This document shows positions 32,140 to 41,202 of a DNA stretch of 64,000 nt, in pieces. The notes below the pieces were generated by a model. The model worked only from the letters and a program-made list of their open reading frames with translations, was not told the DNA's origin and did not search any database. Both the position numbers and the translations under genes were made by a program. The stretch comes from an uncultured Kiloniellaceae bacterium (lineage in GTDB: Bacteria; Pseudomonadota; Alphaproteobacteria; Kiloniellales; Kiloniellaceae): the NCBI GenBank assembly GCA_947500035.1, contig CANMQP010000013.1:62001-126000 (forward strand), read 5' to 3'. The stretch's first letter is position 1. Each line of letters starts with the position of its first letter.

Positions 32140-32760
32140 ATGGCGCTCTCACCAGCAGTCGAACGCGAACTTCAGCACACACGGCGCTTCGACTTTAAGG
32201 GTTTCGCGCGCAAGGACGGTCTTTGGGATATCGAGGGTCACATGACCGATACCAAACCCTATGGCTTTCCAAATGACTTCCGCGGCTACATCGAAGCCGA
32301 CGAGCCCCTGCACGACATGTGGATCCGCCTGACCATCGATGAGGAATTTCTGGTCCACGGCATCGAAGCGGTGACCGACGCCGGCCCATACCAAATCTGC
32401 CCGGCAATCACGCCGAACTTTCAAAAGGTGGTTGGCTTGAGGATCGGGCCCGGATGGCGGCAGAAGCTGCGCGGCAAAGTGGGCGGCGTCGAAGGCTGCA
32501 CCCATCTGGTCGAGATGCTGACGGCCATGGCCACGGTCGCCTACCAGACCCTCTATCCGACGCTCGCAAAAAAACGCCGGGAGTCGCCGCCACCTGAAAA
32601 CCCATCGAAGCCGCCGCTGCTCGACAGTTGTCATACCTTCCGGAGCGATGGCGAAGTCGCCCGTAAGAGCTGGCCTGCCTTCTACACCGGCGACAAGGAA
32701 ACGGGCGACAAGGAAACAGACGACAAGGAAACAGGCAACAAAGAGACCGTGGGAGAGTAA
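32140..32760 (+). CDS. DUF2889 protein with KET repeat tail
   Basis: 206 residues. The DUF2889 core runs about residues 14-150 (RRFDFKGFARKDGLWDIEGH, PLHDMWIRLTIDEEFLVHGI, GCTHLVEMLTAMATVAYQTL). Function is unknown. The C-terminal end is four tandem five-residue units of the GDKET type, charged and probably disordered. AGGA lies ahead of the ATG. Transcribed alone; a copy of the dispersed repeat family follows. Confidence 0.82.
   Translation: MALSPAVERELQHTRRFDFKGFARKDGLWDIEGHMTDTKPYGFPNDFRGYIEADEPLHDMWIRLTIDEEFLVHGIEAVTDAGPYQICPAITPNFQKVVGLRIGPGWRQKLRGKVGGVEGCTHLVEMLTAMATVAYQTLYPTLAKKRRESPPPENPSKPPLLDSCHTFRSDGEVARKSWPAFYTGDKETGDKETDDKETGNKETVGE
32689..32748 (+). repeat. four in-frame 15-bp repeats (GDKET)
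   Basis: Units near GGCGACAAGGAAACG encode GDKET, GDKET, DDKET, GNKET at the C-terminus of the DUF2889 protein. Like the AHDTG array at 4247 it has a 15-bp period, so unit changes keep the frame. Confidence 0.8.
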
Positions 32761-32817
32761 GCGGCAAGGAAAGCAATTTGATCTCGCCCATTGAGCGGCG
32801 GTCTATCGTGCTTATGG

Positions 32818-32926
32818 GTCTGATCTAACTGTAAGATGTAGAATCGACCTTGCTTCGGTTTAGGAGCAGATTCACAAGAGTGACGGATCGCTTTTGGCAA
32901 TTCTGTCCAAAACGCATCTACTCTAG
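32818..32926 (+). repeat. dispersed hairpin repeat, copy C, supplies an RHH stop codon
   Basis: Contains AGCAGATTCACAAGAGTGAC, GGATCGCTTTTGGCAATTCT, AAAACGCATCTACTCTAG, the same block order as copies B, D and E, with an upstream half carrying GGTCTGATCTAACTG. Its terminal CTAG at 32923-32926 contains, on the minus strand, the TAG stop of the ribbon-helix-helix gene. Confidence 0.7.
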
Positions 32927-33285
32927 GTTGGATCGGTATCAGAATCAGCGTCGTCGGACAGCGTCCCGTGTCCGGCGCTCACGTGCCCTTCCTCGGTCGC
33001 AGCCGCCATAAAATAGGCCAGAATAAAAACCCGGACCGCCGCCGTCAGGCTCGATTCGTTCCGCCGTGCATTGATCATGGTGCAGAGCTCGTTGGCGTTC
33101 TTGGATTCACGCCGGCACACTTCCCCCAGTGCGTCCCACATCACCGGCTCAAGACGCAAACTCGTCCTGCGGCCGGACACCAATATGTTCCGGCTTACCA
33201 GACTGCTCTCCGACCGCGCTTCCTGGTTCTGCCCGCCTCGTCCTTCCGCCCCTGACCGAGTCAGATTACTTCTCCTACCAACCAC
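32923..33285 (-). CDS. ribbon-helix-helix DNA-binding domain protein
   Basis: 120 residues from a GTG start. The core RRTSLRLEPVMWDALGEVCR followed by NANELCTMINARR and SLTAAVRVFILAYFMAA is the alphaproteobacterial RHH_4 pattern: a short beta strand that enters the DNA groove and two helices that dimerise. The acidic tail is probably disordered and ends at a TAG inside repeat copy C, so the original C-terminus may have been altered. Targets are unknown; the family is chromosomal and unlinked to toxins as a rule. Confidence 0.82.
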   Translation of the reverse strand: MVGRRSNLTRSGAEGRGGQNQEARSESSLVSRNILVSGRRTSLRLEPVMWDALGEVCRRESKNANELCTMINARRNESSLTAAVRVFILAYFMAAATEEGHVSAGHGTLSDDADSDTDPT

Positions 33286-33427
33286 TCATACCGCCTGATA
33301 CGCCGCCGCACTTATCCTTATGGGTGTATTTTGTTATAAATACACTATTATGAATGGATCATTTTTCGTCAATACCCACATTAGATGTATGATTAAAATC
33401 ATAATACACTTTATTAGTGCAATTAAA

Positions 33428-33706
33428 TTATCGCCTCGTGTATTCCGATGGCGCAAGCGTTTTTAACTGCAAGGCGTGAACAGTCTCAGCAAGTTCGTCA
33501 GCTAAAAGCGCATAAACCATGCGCTGCCGTTCGACTCTGGATTTACCGCTGAACTGCTCGGAGACAATTTCCACCCTGAAATGGGTCTGCCCGCCTTCCC
33601 GCCAGCCCGAGTGGCCTTCATGCTTGTGGGAGTCATCCACGATTGAAAGGTGGAGGGGAGAGAGCCCCGCCGTCAGTTTTTCGTTCATACGGTCAGTCAT
33701 GGTCAT
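33428..33706 (-). CDS. bolA: BolA family protein
   Basis: 92 residues with the BolA fold: LTAGLSPLHLSIVDDSHKHE, then the GH of HEGHSGWREGGQTHFRVEIV, and QRMVYALLADELAETVHALQ. The conserved histidines bind Fe-S clusters together with monothiol glutaredoxins, pointing to a role in iron-sulfur handling. A second ATG six bases in (MTDRMNEKL) is possible. An AT-rich block lies downstream (33295-33425). It is divergent from the J-domain/cobS/cobT genes, a conserved alphaproteobacterial neighbourhood. Confidence 0.92.
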   Translation of the reverse strand: MTMTDRMNEKLTAGLSPLHLSIVDDSHKHEGHSGWREGGQTHFRVEIVSEQFSGKSRVERQRMVYALLADELAETVHALQLKTLAPSEYTRR

Positions 33707-33883
33707 TTTTGCTTACTCGGTAATTCAAGGTGGGTTGCGGTTAAGAGGGCGGCGCGGCCCGGAACATCGCCTCTGCCGGCACGTTACCTGTCTTTCAGAC
33801 CGGAGATCAGGCTCGCCGAAGGTCAGAACCGGGCCTTTCTATCAGAGCGACGCACAAACTGTATTTGATGCCGATCAATGCCA

Positions 33884-34062
33884 CTAGAGCATATTCCGAT
33901 CTTACGGGTTCATTTGACCGGGTTCTTTTGCCTTCTGGCTCTGTTGCGTTTCTCGAGCGATGCGCGGAACGGATTTTAGGGGCATCGCTCTTCAGACCTC
34001 GCCGCGCCAGGAGATGAAATCATCCCGGTCAAGTGAATCCGTAAGACCGGAACCTGCTCTAG
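33884..34062. mobile_element. 179-bp MITE-like element with 39-bp terminal inverted repeats
   Basis: The left arm (33884-33922, starting CTAGAGCATATTCCGATC) and right arm (34024-34062, ending GGAACCTGCTCTAG) match as inverted repeats at 34 of 39 positions. The 101-bp centre has no ORF. CTAG at both outer ends recalls the CTAG ends of the hairpin repeats. It lies in the 476-bp gap between bolA and the J-domain gene and carries no transposase, so movement would need one supplied in trans. Confidence 0.75.
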
Positions 34063-34182
34063 CCGGGCGCCCTGTCGAGGCCCGGGTCCAGCGCGTGATC
34101 GGCATAGTAAATGTTCAGCGTAACATACGAATTTCGCGCTACAATCCTTGCCTCGCCCGGTTACCGCCTCCATAATTTATCG

Positions 34183-34752
34183 ATGTCTCGTTCGACCCAC
34201 AAATACCAGGGCACGCCTGACCCGCGGGCTGCCGCCGCCCAGTATGCCTGCCATTTTCCCGGCTGCGAGCTGGAAGGCCCTTACCGCGCGCCGAAGTCCC
34301 GGAACCAGCTGAACCGCTATCTTTGGTTCTGCCTGGAGCATATCCGCGAATACAATCAGGCCTGGGACTTTTTCAAGGGCATGAGCGAGCAGGAAATCGA
34401 ACGGGAGCGTCGCGCCGATTCAGTCTGGCAGCGCGAAACCTGGCCCCTGGGCAAAGACAAGCCGCAGGCCAAGCGCTGGCGGGGCGAAAACCTGCATGAC
34501 GATTTTGGAATTTTCGGCGATCAGGCGAAATCCCAAGCGCCAAAACAGCCTGTGAGCGAGGAAACCGAGGCTCTCCTTGCCCTCGGACTGAAACATCCCG
34601 TGACCTTTCAGGAAATCCGCACTAAGTACCGTGCATTGGCCAAAGAATTACATCCCGATGCCAACGGCGGTGATCCGGAGGCGGAGGAGCGACTTAAGGA
34701 TGTCACACGGGCCTACGCCCTGCTTAAAGTATCTTTCCGCGAAAGCCCGTAG
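34183..34752 (+). CDS. DnaJ-like J-domain protein
   Basis: 189 residues. An N-terminal region with a Cys/His pattern (YACHFPGCELEGPYRAP, LWFCLEHIREYNQAWDFFKG), then a linker, and a C-terminal J domain (FQEIRTKYRALAKELHPDAN) that keeps the helix II/III HPD motif. J proteins stimulate the DnaK ATPase; this C-terminal-J type is found next to cobS in alphaproteobacteria. Start 34183 is preferred to 34111 for family match. It is 48 bp ahead of cobS and probably co-transcribed. Confidence 0.9.
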   Translation: MSRSTHKYQGTPDPRAAAAQYACHFPGCELEGPYRAPKSRNQLNRYLWFCLEHIREYNQAWDFFKGMSEQEIERERRADSVWQRETWPLGKDKPQAKRWRGENLHDDFGIFGDQAKSQAPKQPVSEETEALLALGLKHPVTFQEIRTKYRALAKELHPDANGGDPEAEERLKDVTRAYALLKVSFRESP

Positions 34753-34800
34753 AGACCGGCTTCTATTCTTTTCGAACATCTCACCAACGGACCGTAACTT

Positions 34801-35796
34801 ATGTCTTCAGCACCAGCCCTCAGCGGCTCAGAAATGCCCACTGCGGGACCGGATATCACTGTATCGGCACGTCAGACCTTCGGGATCGACAGCGACATGC
34901 AGATTCCGGCGTTCAGCCAACCCAACAGCTACGTCCCGGATGCGGACGAGGCCTATCGTTTCGATCACGATACGACGCTTGCCATCCTGGCGGGCTTCGC
35001 CTTCAACCGCCGGGTTATGGTCCAGGGATATCACGGTACGGGTAAGTCGACGCATATCGAGCAGGTCGCATCGCGCCTGAACTGGCCTTGCATCCGGATC
35101 AACCTGGACAGCCACATCAGCCGTATCGATCTGATCGGCAAGGACGCGATTGTCCTGAAGGACGGCAAGCAGGTCACCGAGTTCCGCGAGGGGCTCCTGC
35201 CCTGGGCCCTGCAGCGCCCGACCGCACTGGTCTTCGACGAGTACGACGCCGGACGCCCGGATGTGATGTTTGTGATTCAGCGGGTTCTCGAAGTCGAAGG
35301 CCGGCTGACGCTGCTCGATCAAAACCAGGTCATCAAGCCGCATTCCGCCTTCCGGCTTTTCTCGACCGCCAACACGGTGGGACTGGGCGACACCACGGGC
35401 CTCTATCATGGCACGCAGCAGATCAACCAGGGCCAGATGGACCGCTGGAACATCGTGACCACACTCAACTACCTCGAACACGAGGAAGAAGAGAACATCG
35501 TTCTGGCCAAGTGCCCGGATTACGACAGCAAGGAAGGCCAGGAGACGATCGCGGCGATGGTCGCGCTGGCGGATCTGACCCGCAGCGGCTTCATCAACGG
35601 CGATATCTCGACGGTGATGAGCCCGCGGACGGTGATCACCTGGGCGCAGAACGCCAAGATTTTCGGCAACGTCGGTTTCGCCTTCCGCCTCACATTCCTG
35701 AACAAGTGCGATGAGATCGAGCGCGGCGTCGTGACGGAATACTATCAGCGTTGCTTCGGCACCGAGCTTCAGGAAGGAAGTGCGTCGCTCGTTTAA
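34801..35796 (+). CDS. cobS: cobaltochelatase subunit CobS (MoxR-type AAA ATPase)
   Basis: 331 residues. AAA+ ATPase with Walker [10 protein letters not shown] near residue 76, Walker [11 protein letters not shown] near 145 and sensor segments [20 protein letters not shown]. With CobT it forms the two-ring ATPase that drives CobN to insert cobalt into hydrogenobyrinate a,c-diamide in aerobic cobalamin synthesis. No cobN or other cob gene is present here. In many alphaproteobacteria cobS-cobT sit apart from the cob operon beside J-domain and bolA genes, as here. Confidence 0.94.
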   Translation: MSSAPALSGSEMPTAGPDITVSARQTFGIDSDMQIPAFSQPNSYVPDADEAYRFDHDTTLAILAGFAFNRRVMVQGYHGTGKSTHIEQVASRLNWPCIRINLDSHISRIDLIGKDAIVLKDGKQVTEFREGLLPWALQRPTALVFDEYDAGRPDVMFVIQRVLEVEGRLTLLDQNQVIKPHSAFRLFSTANTVGLGDTTGLYHGTQQINQGQMDRWNIVTTLNYLEHEEEENIVLAKCPDYDSKEGQETIAAMVALADLTRSGFINGDISTVMSPRTVITWAQNAKIFGNVGFAFRLTFLNKCDEIERGVVTEYYQRCFGTELQEGSASLV

Positions 35797-35917
35797 GGAG
35801 AGACCGGTCAGGATTCAGTCCGCCGGACTCGCGAACGAAATCATCATCTGACTGCCGGGGGCGCGCCCCCGGGCCCAAAAGGACAGTCAGCAGGATGCAG
35901 AGCGCCAGGCAAAGACC

Positions 35918-37792
35918 ATGGACAACAGCGAAAGCCCCATCGAGAAGTTCAAGCGCGTCACGGCGGCCACTATGCGCGCGATCTCGGAGCGTGAAGAGAT
36001 CACCGCGGCCTTCACCCCGAGCGGCCAGGGCCTCTCGGGCACGGAGGTCAGGCTGCCGATGCCGGCGCGCGATCTGCCCGCCTCGGATGTCGCACAGGTT
36101 CGTGGTCAGGCGGATGCGGTCGCCCTGCGTCTCAAGTATCACGACGAAGGCACGCACCGGGTCCAGCGGCCACAGCAGGACTCGGCCCGAGAGGTTTTCG
36201 ATGCCGTTGAACAGGCGCGCTGCGAAGCCCTGGGCATGAAGCGCATGACCGGCGTCGCCTCGAACCTTGAAGCAACCCTGGCCGAACAATGCCACGCCAA
36301 AGGCCTGACCCGCGTGACGAGTCACGAGGATGTGCCTCTTTCCGAAGCCCTGCGGGTGCTTGCGCGGGAGGCCATCACGGGAACACCGCCACCGCCCGCC
36401 GCCCGCAATCTGGTCGACCTCTGGCGGCCGCATCTGCATGCGGATGTTCTGCGCGACCTTGCCGACATGGGCGCGAACGCGGAAGACCAGGAGTCCTTTG
36501 CCAAGGTGGTGAAGCAGATGCTGCGGCATCTGGATCTGGATGTCACCAGCGAGGACGATCTGGGCGACGATCAGGACGAGAACGAGGACGGCGACGGATC
36601 CGAAGACGCCCCCTCGGATTCCCGGGGCGACGGCGAGGAACAGGAATCGGCGGAAGACCAGGCCAGCATGGAAAGCCAGCAGGGCGAAGCCATGGAGGAC
36701 GATTCCGGTGAAGGCCAGGATGCGGACGCCGACGGCGAGATGATGGCCGATGCCGGAGACGAACAGCCGGGCCAGCCGACGGAAACACCGCAGCACCAGG
36801 ATCGCCGGAACGCTCTGGATCAGGCGGCCTATCACCCCTACACCTCGATCTTCGACGAAACCATCGATGCCGCAGAACTCTGCGATGCGGATGAGCTGAA
36901 CCGCCTGCGTCAGATGCTCGACCAGCAGCTCGCGCACCTGCAGGGCGTGATCGCAAAGCTCGCCAACCGCTTACAGCGCCGTCTGCTGGCCCAGCAAACC
37001 CGTAATTGGGACTTCAATCTCGAAGAAGGAATCCTGGACACCGCACGCCTGACCCGTGTCGTGGTCAGCCCGACTCACTCGCTGAGTTACAAGCAGGAAC
37101 AGGATATGGAGTTCCGCGATACGGTGGTCAGCCTGCTGATCGACAACTCAGGCTCCATGCGCGGACGGCCGATCACGGTCGCGGCCATGAGCGCGGATAT
37201 CCTGGCGCGCACACTCGAGCGCTGCGGCGTGAAGGTCGAAATCCTGGGCTTTACCACGCGCATGTGGAAGGGCGGCCAGTCCCGCGAACGCTGGATCGCC
37301 GACGGGAAACCTCCCAATCCGGGCCGGCTGAACGACGTTCGTCACATCATTTACAAGGCCGCCGATGCCCCCTGGCGCCGCGCGCGCAAGAACCTGGGTC
37401 TGATGCTGCGCGAGGGGATCCTGAAGGAAAACATCGACGGTGAAGCCCTGCTGTGGGCCCACAACCGGATCGTGACCCGACCAGAGCAGCGGCGCGTTCT
37501 GATGGTCATCTCGGATGGCGCGCCGGTGGACGATTCGACCCTTTCGGTCAATCCCGGAAACTATCTCGAAAAACACCTGCGCGAAGTCATCTCTTACATC
37601 GAGAGCCGCTCGCCGGTCGAACTGCTGGCCATCGGGATCGGGCACGACGTGACCCGCTATTACAAACGGGCGGTCACCATCGTCGACGCCGAGCAACTTG
37701 GCGGCACGGTGATGGAGAAGCTGGCAGAGCTCTTCGATGAAGGCGGCCCCAACGCGACCACGCACCACCATCGCCGCCGGAAGGTCTCCTGA
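35918..37792 (+). CDS. cobT: cobaltochelatase subunit CobT
   Basis: 624 residues: an N-terminal CobT helical domain, a long acidic disordered stretch at about residues 205-290 ([19 protein letters not shown]), and a C-terminal vWA domain with the metal-ion site DNSGSMRG near residue 408. It pairs with CobS in the magnesium-chelatase-like cobaltochelatase. The gap to cobS is 121 bp. The product ends in a run of His and Arg (HHHRRRK). Length is normal for CobT. Confidence 0.94.
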   Translation: MDNSESPIEKFKRVTAATMRAISEREEITAAFTPSGQGLSGTEVRLPMPARDLPASDVAQVRGQADAVALRLKYHDEGTHRVQRPQQDSAREVFDAVEQARCEALGMKRMTGVASNLEATLAEQCHAKGLTRVTSHEDVPLSEALRVLAREAITGTPPPPAARNLVDLWRPHLHADVLRDLADMGANAEDQESFAKVVKQMLRHLDLDVTSEDDLGDDQDENEDGDGSEDAPSDSRGDGEEQESAEDQASMESQQGEAMEDDSGEGQDADADGEMMADAGDEQPGQPTETPQHQDRRNALDQAAYHPYTSIFDETIDAAELCDADELNRLRQMLDQQLAHLQGVIAKLANRLQRRLLAQQTRNWDFNLEEGILDTARLTRVVVSPTHSLSYKQEQDMEFRDTVVSLLIDNSGSMRGRPITVAAMSADILARTLERCGVKVEILGFTTRMWKGGQSRERWIADGKPPNPGRLNDVRHIIYKAADAPWRRARKNLGLMLREGILKENIDGEALLWAHNRIVTRPEQRRVLMVISDGAPVDDSTLSVNPGNYLEKHLREVISYIESRSPVELLAIGIGHDVTRYYKRAVTIVDAEQLGGTVMEKLAELFDEGGPNATTHHHRRRKVS

Positions 37793-37812
37793 TCCAGGCC
37801 AAAGCATTCGGC

Positions 37813-37861
37813 AAAAAAAACAGGCCCGCCGAACCCTGTCAAAGCAGCGGTCCGGCGGGCC
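37813..37861 (-). terminator. terminator downstream of the dienelactone hydrolase gene
   Basis: Arms at 37823-37835 and 37849-37861 pair at 12 of 13 bases; reading leftward, the hairpin is followed by eight T (37813-37820). It would stop transcripts from the hydrolase at 38035-38802 and could also help end cobT transcripts. Confidence 0.75.
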
Positions 37862-37882
37862 ATAGGTCTGTTTAGTCTCCAG

Positions 37883-38023
37883 CTAGAGCGCGTCATGTTT
37901 TAACGGAAACACTCTGTGTTTTCGATAAAACATGTGAACCCGCTCTACATCATAGTGTTAGAGCAGATTCACCGGTGCGACGGATCGCCGAAGGCGATTC
38001 CATCTAAACCGGATCTGCTCTAG
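37883..38023. repeat. dispersed hairpin repeat, copy D (double unit)
   Basis: Two adjacent units, each bounded by AGAGC and GCTCT: CTAGAGCGCGTCATG...GCTCTA (37883-37947) and TAGAGCAGATTCACC...GATCTGCTCTAG (about 37959-38023). The second has the central hairpin ATCGCC-GAA-GGCGAT. The link CATCATAGTGT between units is shared with copy E. It sits between convergent cobT and the dienelactone hydrolase gene. Confidence 0.8.
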
Positions 38024-38034
38024 CCCCAGCTAAG

Positions 38035-38802
38035 CTAACCCAGGTGTTCCTTGAAAAACGCCAGGGTGCGTTCCCAGGCCAGCTTGGCATCGGCTTCGTC
38101 GTAACGGGCCGAGGTCGGATTGGCGAAGGCATGGTCGGCTTCATACCAGTGGGACTGGTTGGACTTTCCCGCCTTGGCCATTTCGGCTTCGAACTTGCTG
38201 ACCATCTCCTGGTTGATCCATTGGTCCGCGGTGGCATAGTGGCCCAGCACCGGTGAGGTCAGAGCCTTGAGGTCTTCGGCAGAACGCTCCACCCGGCCGT
38301 AGTAGACCACCGTGGCCTCGACGGGCGCCGCAATGGAAGCATTCAAAGACCAGCCGCCGCCGAAACACCAGCCGACCGTGCCGATCTTTCCGGCAACCGC
38401 ATCGTGATCGCGCAGCCAGGCGACCCAGGACTGCAGCGTGTTGGTGGCTTGCCCCGGATCGACCGCCTGCATAAAGGCCCTGGCGTCATCCGGCTGGGTC
38501 GCGACCTTTTCATCGTAGAGATCCACCGCCAGAGCCACGTAGCCTTCCTTGGCCAGCTCAGCAGCCACAACCTTGATCTGGTCGTTCAGGCCCCACCATT
38601 CGTGGATCAGCAGCACCGCGGGAGCGGGCAGCTTGGCCGGCATGGCAAGGGCAGCCTTTACCGAACGCCCGTCTTCGGTCGTAATCGAAACCGTCTTGAG
38701 CTCAGACGCCGCGGCCCTGGCCAGGCGCGGGTCAGCCAGGACAGCCGCGAACGACGTCGCGGCGATACCGCTAAGAACCTGTCTGCGTGCCAATGTCTGC
38801 AT
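38035..38802 (-). CDS. exported dienelactone hydrolase family protein
   Basis: 255 residues. The start at 38802 has AGGAGG and gives RRQVLSGIAATSFAAVLADP, a Tat-like RR signal sequence, so it is likely periplasmic. The hydrolase part has LLIHEWWGLNDQIK (oxyanion region), GWCFGGGW with the nucleophile Cys, ATADQW with the acid, and DHAFANP with the His, the Cys-Asp-His triad of dienelactone hydrolases. The substrate is unknown; many such genes have no link to chloroaromatic degradation. It ends 12 bp from repeat copy D. Confidence 0.87.
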   Translation of the reverse strand: MQTLARRQVLSGIAATSFAAVLADPRLARAAASELKTVSITTEDGRSVKAALAMPAKLPAPAVLLIHEWWGLNDQIKVVAAELAKEGYVALAVDLYDEKVATQPDDARAFMQAVDPGQATNTLQSWVAWLRDHDAVAGKIGTVGWCFGGGWSLNASIAAPVEATVVYYGRVERSAEDLKALTSPVLGHYATADQWINQEMVSKFEAEMAKAGKSNQSHWYEADHAFANPTSARYDEADAKLAWERTLAFFKEHLG

Positions 38803-38984
38803 GATAACCTCCTGTATTTGCCAACCGCAAAGCTGTTTTGTGAAAAGCTGTTTTGTGACTGGCAAGATTTGATGAAAAAGCGGATGTCAGTGATGAAATC
38901 GGAATACCGGGTTATAGTTAACCTGTAAGACGGTGTTTTCAACTTTGCGCTGGGGAGCGGACCGCCGCGGAGCATCACAATCGC

Positions 38985-40031
38985 GTGCGTTTTCAGGAGA
39001 GCTTCAGGGAATTGACACAGACATTTTCGCGGCCGCTCGGCCTTCTGCTGGCGCTCGCGCTATGTGCCTGCTTCGGGACAGTCAGGAACGTCGCAGCGGA
39101 CCCTGTTGCGGTCTCGTCCGCAACCATCCCCTTCCATCCCACACTGCCCGACCGCCGGAAGGCCGGAAAGCTGATCTGGCGCGGCGGGCTGGAACTGAAG
39201 TCTCAGGTGTCGGCCTTCGGCGGGCTCTCCAGCCTCCTGGTCTCCGACGATCTCTCGCGCCTGACCGCCGCCAGTGACGATGGTCAGTGGTTTCATGCCA
39301 AACTGACCTATGACTCGAAAGGCCGGCTGACCGGCTTGTCAGACGCCGCGATGACCCCGATCACCGGACTTAACGGCAAGCCGCTGCGTGATAAGGGCGA
39401 GCGCGACGCGGAGTCCCTGACCCATCACGCCAGCGGCGATTTGCTGGTGAGCTTCGAGCGGAACCATCGGGTCTGGCGCTATCCGGCGGATCCCTTCACG
39501 AACAAAAACGCCCCAACCGCCCTGCCCACGCCGCCGCCGCTGACCACGACCTTCGGCAACGGGGGTATCGAATCGCTGGTAACCCTGAAGGACGGGCGTG
39601 TTCTGGCCATCACCGAGGCCCAGGAGCTTCGCGGCGGCGCCAACCAGGTAGCGGCCTATCTCTGGGATGGAAAAGCGCCAAAGGGCGACAAAACCTGGGC
39701 CGGCCTGCGGTTTCAGCGCGAGGGCAAGTTCAAGCCCACCGGCGCGGCGCGGCTGCCCAACGGCGACATTCTGGTGCTCGAACGCTCCTACACCCCGATC
39801 ATCGGGGTCGCCATGCGTCTGCGCCGGATCGCCGAGGCCGATATCGGGCCCGGCAAGACCTTGAAGGGTGAGGAACTGGCTGTGATCCGCCCGCCTCTGG
39901 CCGTGGATAATATGGAGGGGATCGATGTGAAGCGCGGTCCGGAGGGCGAGACGCTGGTCTATCTGCTGTCCGACAACAACTTCAACATCATTCAGCGGAA
40001 CCTGCTGCTGCTCTTCGAACTTGAAGAGTGA
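38985..40031 (+). CDS. esterase-like activity of phytase family protein
   Basis: 348 residues from a GTG start. A signal peptide (LGLLLALALCACFGTVRNVA, perhaps a lipoprotein), then a beta-propeller-like domain with repeated DGRVLAITEAQ, LPNGDILVLERSYTPIIGVA, DNMEGIDVKRGPEGETLVYL and SDNNFNIIQRNLLLLFEL. This is the phytase-like esterase family (PF13449), exported and of uncertain substrate. It converges with rpmB, whose terminator lies in the gap. Confidence 0.82.
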   Translation: MRFQESFRELTQTFSRPLGLLLALALCACFGTVRNVAADPVAVSSATIPFHPTLPDRRKAGKLIWRGGLELKSQVSAFGGLSSLLVSDDLSRLTAASDDGQWFHAKLTYDSKGRLTGLSDAAMTPITGLNGKPLRDKGERDAESLTHHASGDLLVSFERNHRVWRYPADPFTNKNAPTALPTPPPLTTTFGNGGIESLVTLKDGRVLAITEAQELRGGANQVAAYLWDGKAPKGDKTWAGLRFQREGKFKPTGAARLPNGDILVLERSYTPIIGVAMRLRRIAEADIGPGKTLKGEELAVIRPPLAVDNMEGIDVKRGPEGETLVYLLSDNNFNIIQRNLLLLFELEE

Positions 40032-40083
40032 TTTTGGAATGACCGGATTCGAGGCGGACGAACAGATTCCGGGCTGCGGATGT

Positions 40084-40108
40084 AAAAAAGGCCCATCCGA
40101 AGACGGGC
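40084..40108 (-). terminator. rpmB terminator
   Basis: On the minus strand GCCCGTC-TTCG-GATGGGC, a UUCG-capped stem with one G-T pair, is followed by CTTTTTT. It lies 45 bp past the rpmB stop. Confidence 0.85.
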
Positions 40109-40152
40109 CCCTTCAACTCTGTCAGGCGTGAGTCTCGGTCAGTGACCACCCC

Positions 40153-40449
40153 TTAGGCAGCGGCCTGGCTCTCGAGGACCTTCTTGACCCGGCGCTTGAG
40201 CTGCCGGGCACGCTGGCCGAGCTTGGCGGAAGGGGTCGAGAGAAGATAAGCGTCGAGACCACCGCGCTTTTCGATGGTGCGGATGGTCTGCGTGCTCAGG
40301 CGGAACTGAACCGTCTGGCCAAGGGCGTCGCTCAGCATCGAAGTCTGCTGAAGATTCGGCAGAAAGCGGCGGCGAGTCCTGTTGTTCGCGTGACTTACGT
40401 TATTTCCGGTCTGAACACCTTTGCCGGAGAAGTCGCAACGACGAGCCAT
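40153..40449 (-). CDS. rpmB: 50S ribosomal protein L28
   Basis: 98 residues: [30 protein letters not shown], and the basic C-terminus [16 protein letters not shown]. It is a structural protein of the large ribosomal subunit. The start at 40449 gives the exact L28 opening; the frame runs further upstream with no coding character. It is single, with its own terminator. Confidence 0.96.
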   Translation of the reverse strand: MARRCDFSGKGVQTGNNVSHANNRTRRRFLPNLQQTSMLSDALGQTVQFRLSTQTIRTIEKRGGLDAYLLSTPSAKLGQRARQLKRRVKKVLESQAAA

Positions 40450-40629
40450 GATACCATTCCCAGTTAAACTAAAAAGCAGGCATAAAACGATAATCCGGGC
40501 GAAAGCGCCCGGTGCGGGGCGGGTTTTAAGGCAGCACCCCCGTGGCGTCAAGGTGAAAAAGGCGAATCCCCCCGGAACCTGTGCCGGAATGCCGGGAATC
40601 CTCATCTCACAGCAGTTTTCCCGCGTTTC

Positions 40630-40740
40630 GGCTTAGCCGCCTGAGTCGGGAGGGCTTAGCCGCCTGCTTCGGCGGGCTTAGCCGCCGGCGTCGAGGGGCT
40701 TTGCGCCTGGTCCCAGTGGCTTTCCTAGCGGCTTTGCGCC
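40630..40740. repeat. about 22-bp repeats spanning the VOC gene 3' end
   Basis: GGCTTAGCCGCC occurs at 40630, 40653 and 40675, and related GGCTTTGCGCC units at 40697 and 40730, with a weaker copy at 40718: spacing mostly 21-23 bp. The rightmost units encode the GAKPL repeats of the VOC protein on the minus strand, while the left ones lie beyond its stop, which itself falls inside a unit (TAA of GGCGGCTAAGCC). Confidence 0.75.
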
Positions 40741-41136
40741 GGGCCCGAGGGGCTGGCCATAGCTGAATTCGACAAAATTACCGTCCGGATCCCGCAGTCC
40801 GCAATAGTATCCCACCGGATAGGGCTCGTCCCGCGGCGGCCAGGCCAGGTGTCCGGCCCGCTCCGCCGCTTCGGCGACCCGGTCCACCGCGGCGCGGCTT
40901 TGCAGGGCAAATCCGAAATGGCTGTAATCATTTTCCGCCTGATCACGGCCCGGACCGCCGGGGATCAGCACGAAGATAAAGTCCGTCTCCCGCCCCGGCT
41001 CGGCCATCCAGACCACGCGTGTGCCTCCGTCCTCGCGCTCATGGATGATCTCCATGCCGCAGATCTCGCGGTAAAAACGGATTGAGGCCTCAAGATCGCG
41101 CAGATGCAGCGCAATGTGGGTCAGGCGGGGCGTCAT
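40678..41136 (-). CDS. VOC family (glyoxalase-like) protein
   Basis: 152 residues. A lactoylglutathione-lyase-like fold: LTHIALHLRDLEASIRFYRE with the first metal-ligand His, ICGMEIIHERE, SHFGFALQSRAAVDRVAEAA with the second, and YCGLRDPDGNFVEFSYG with the Glu ligand. Family members act on glyoxal adducts, catechols or antibiotics; the substrate is not clear. The C-terminus is oddly extended by GPGAKPLGKPLGPGAKPLDA, encoded by short DNA repeats that continue past the stop codon. Confidence 0.85.
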   Translation of the reverse strand: MTPRLTHIALHLRDLEASIRFYREICGMEIIHEREDGGTRVVWMAEPGRETDFIFVLIPGGPGRDQAENDYSHFGFALQSRAAVDRVAEAAERAGHLAWPPRDEPYPVGYYCGLRDPDGNFVEFSYGQPLGPGAKPLGKPLGPGAKPLDAGG

Positions 41137-41202
41137 GTCCTCCTCCAGATCGTTGTCTGCCAGATCGTCTGAACGTCACCAGATACTCTGAACCTTGACG
41201 CT

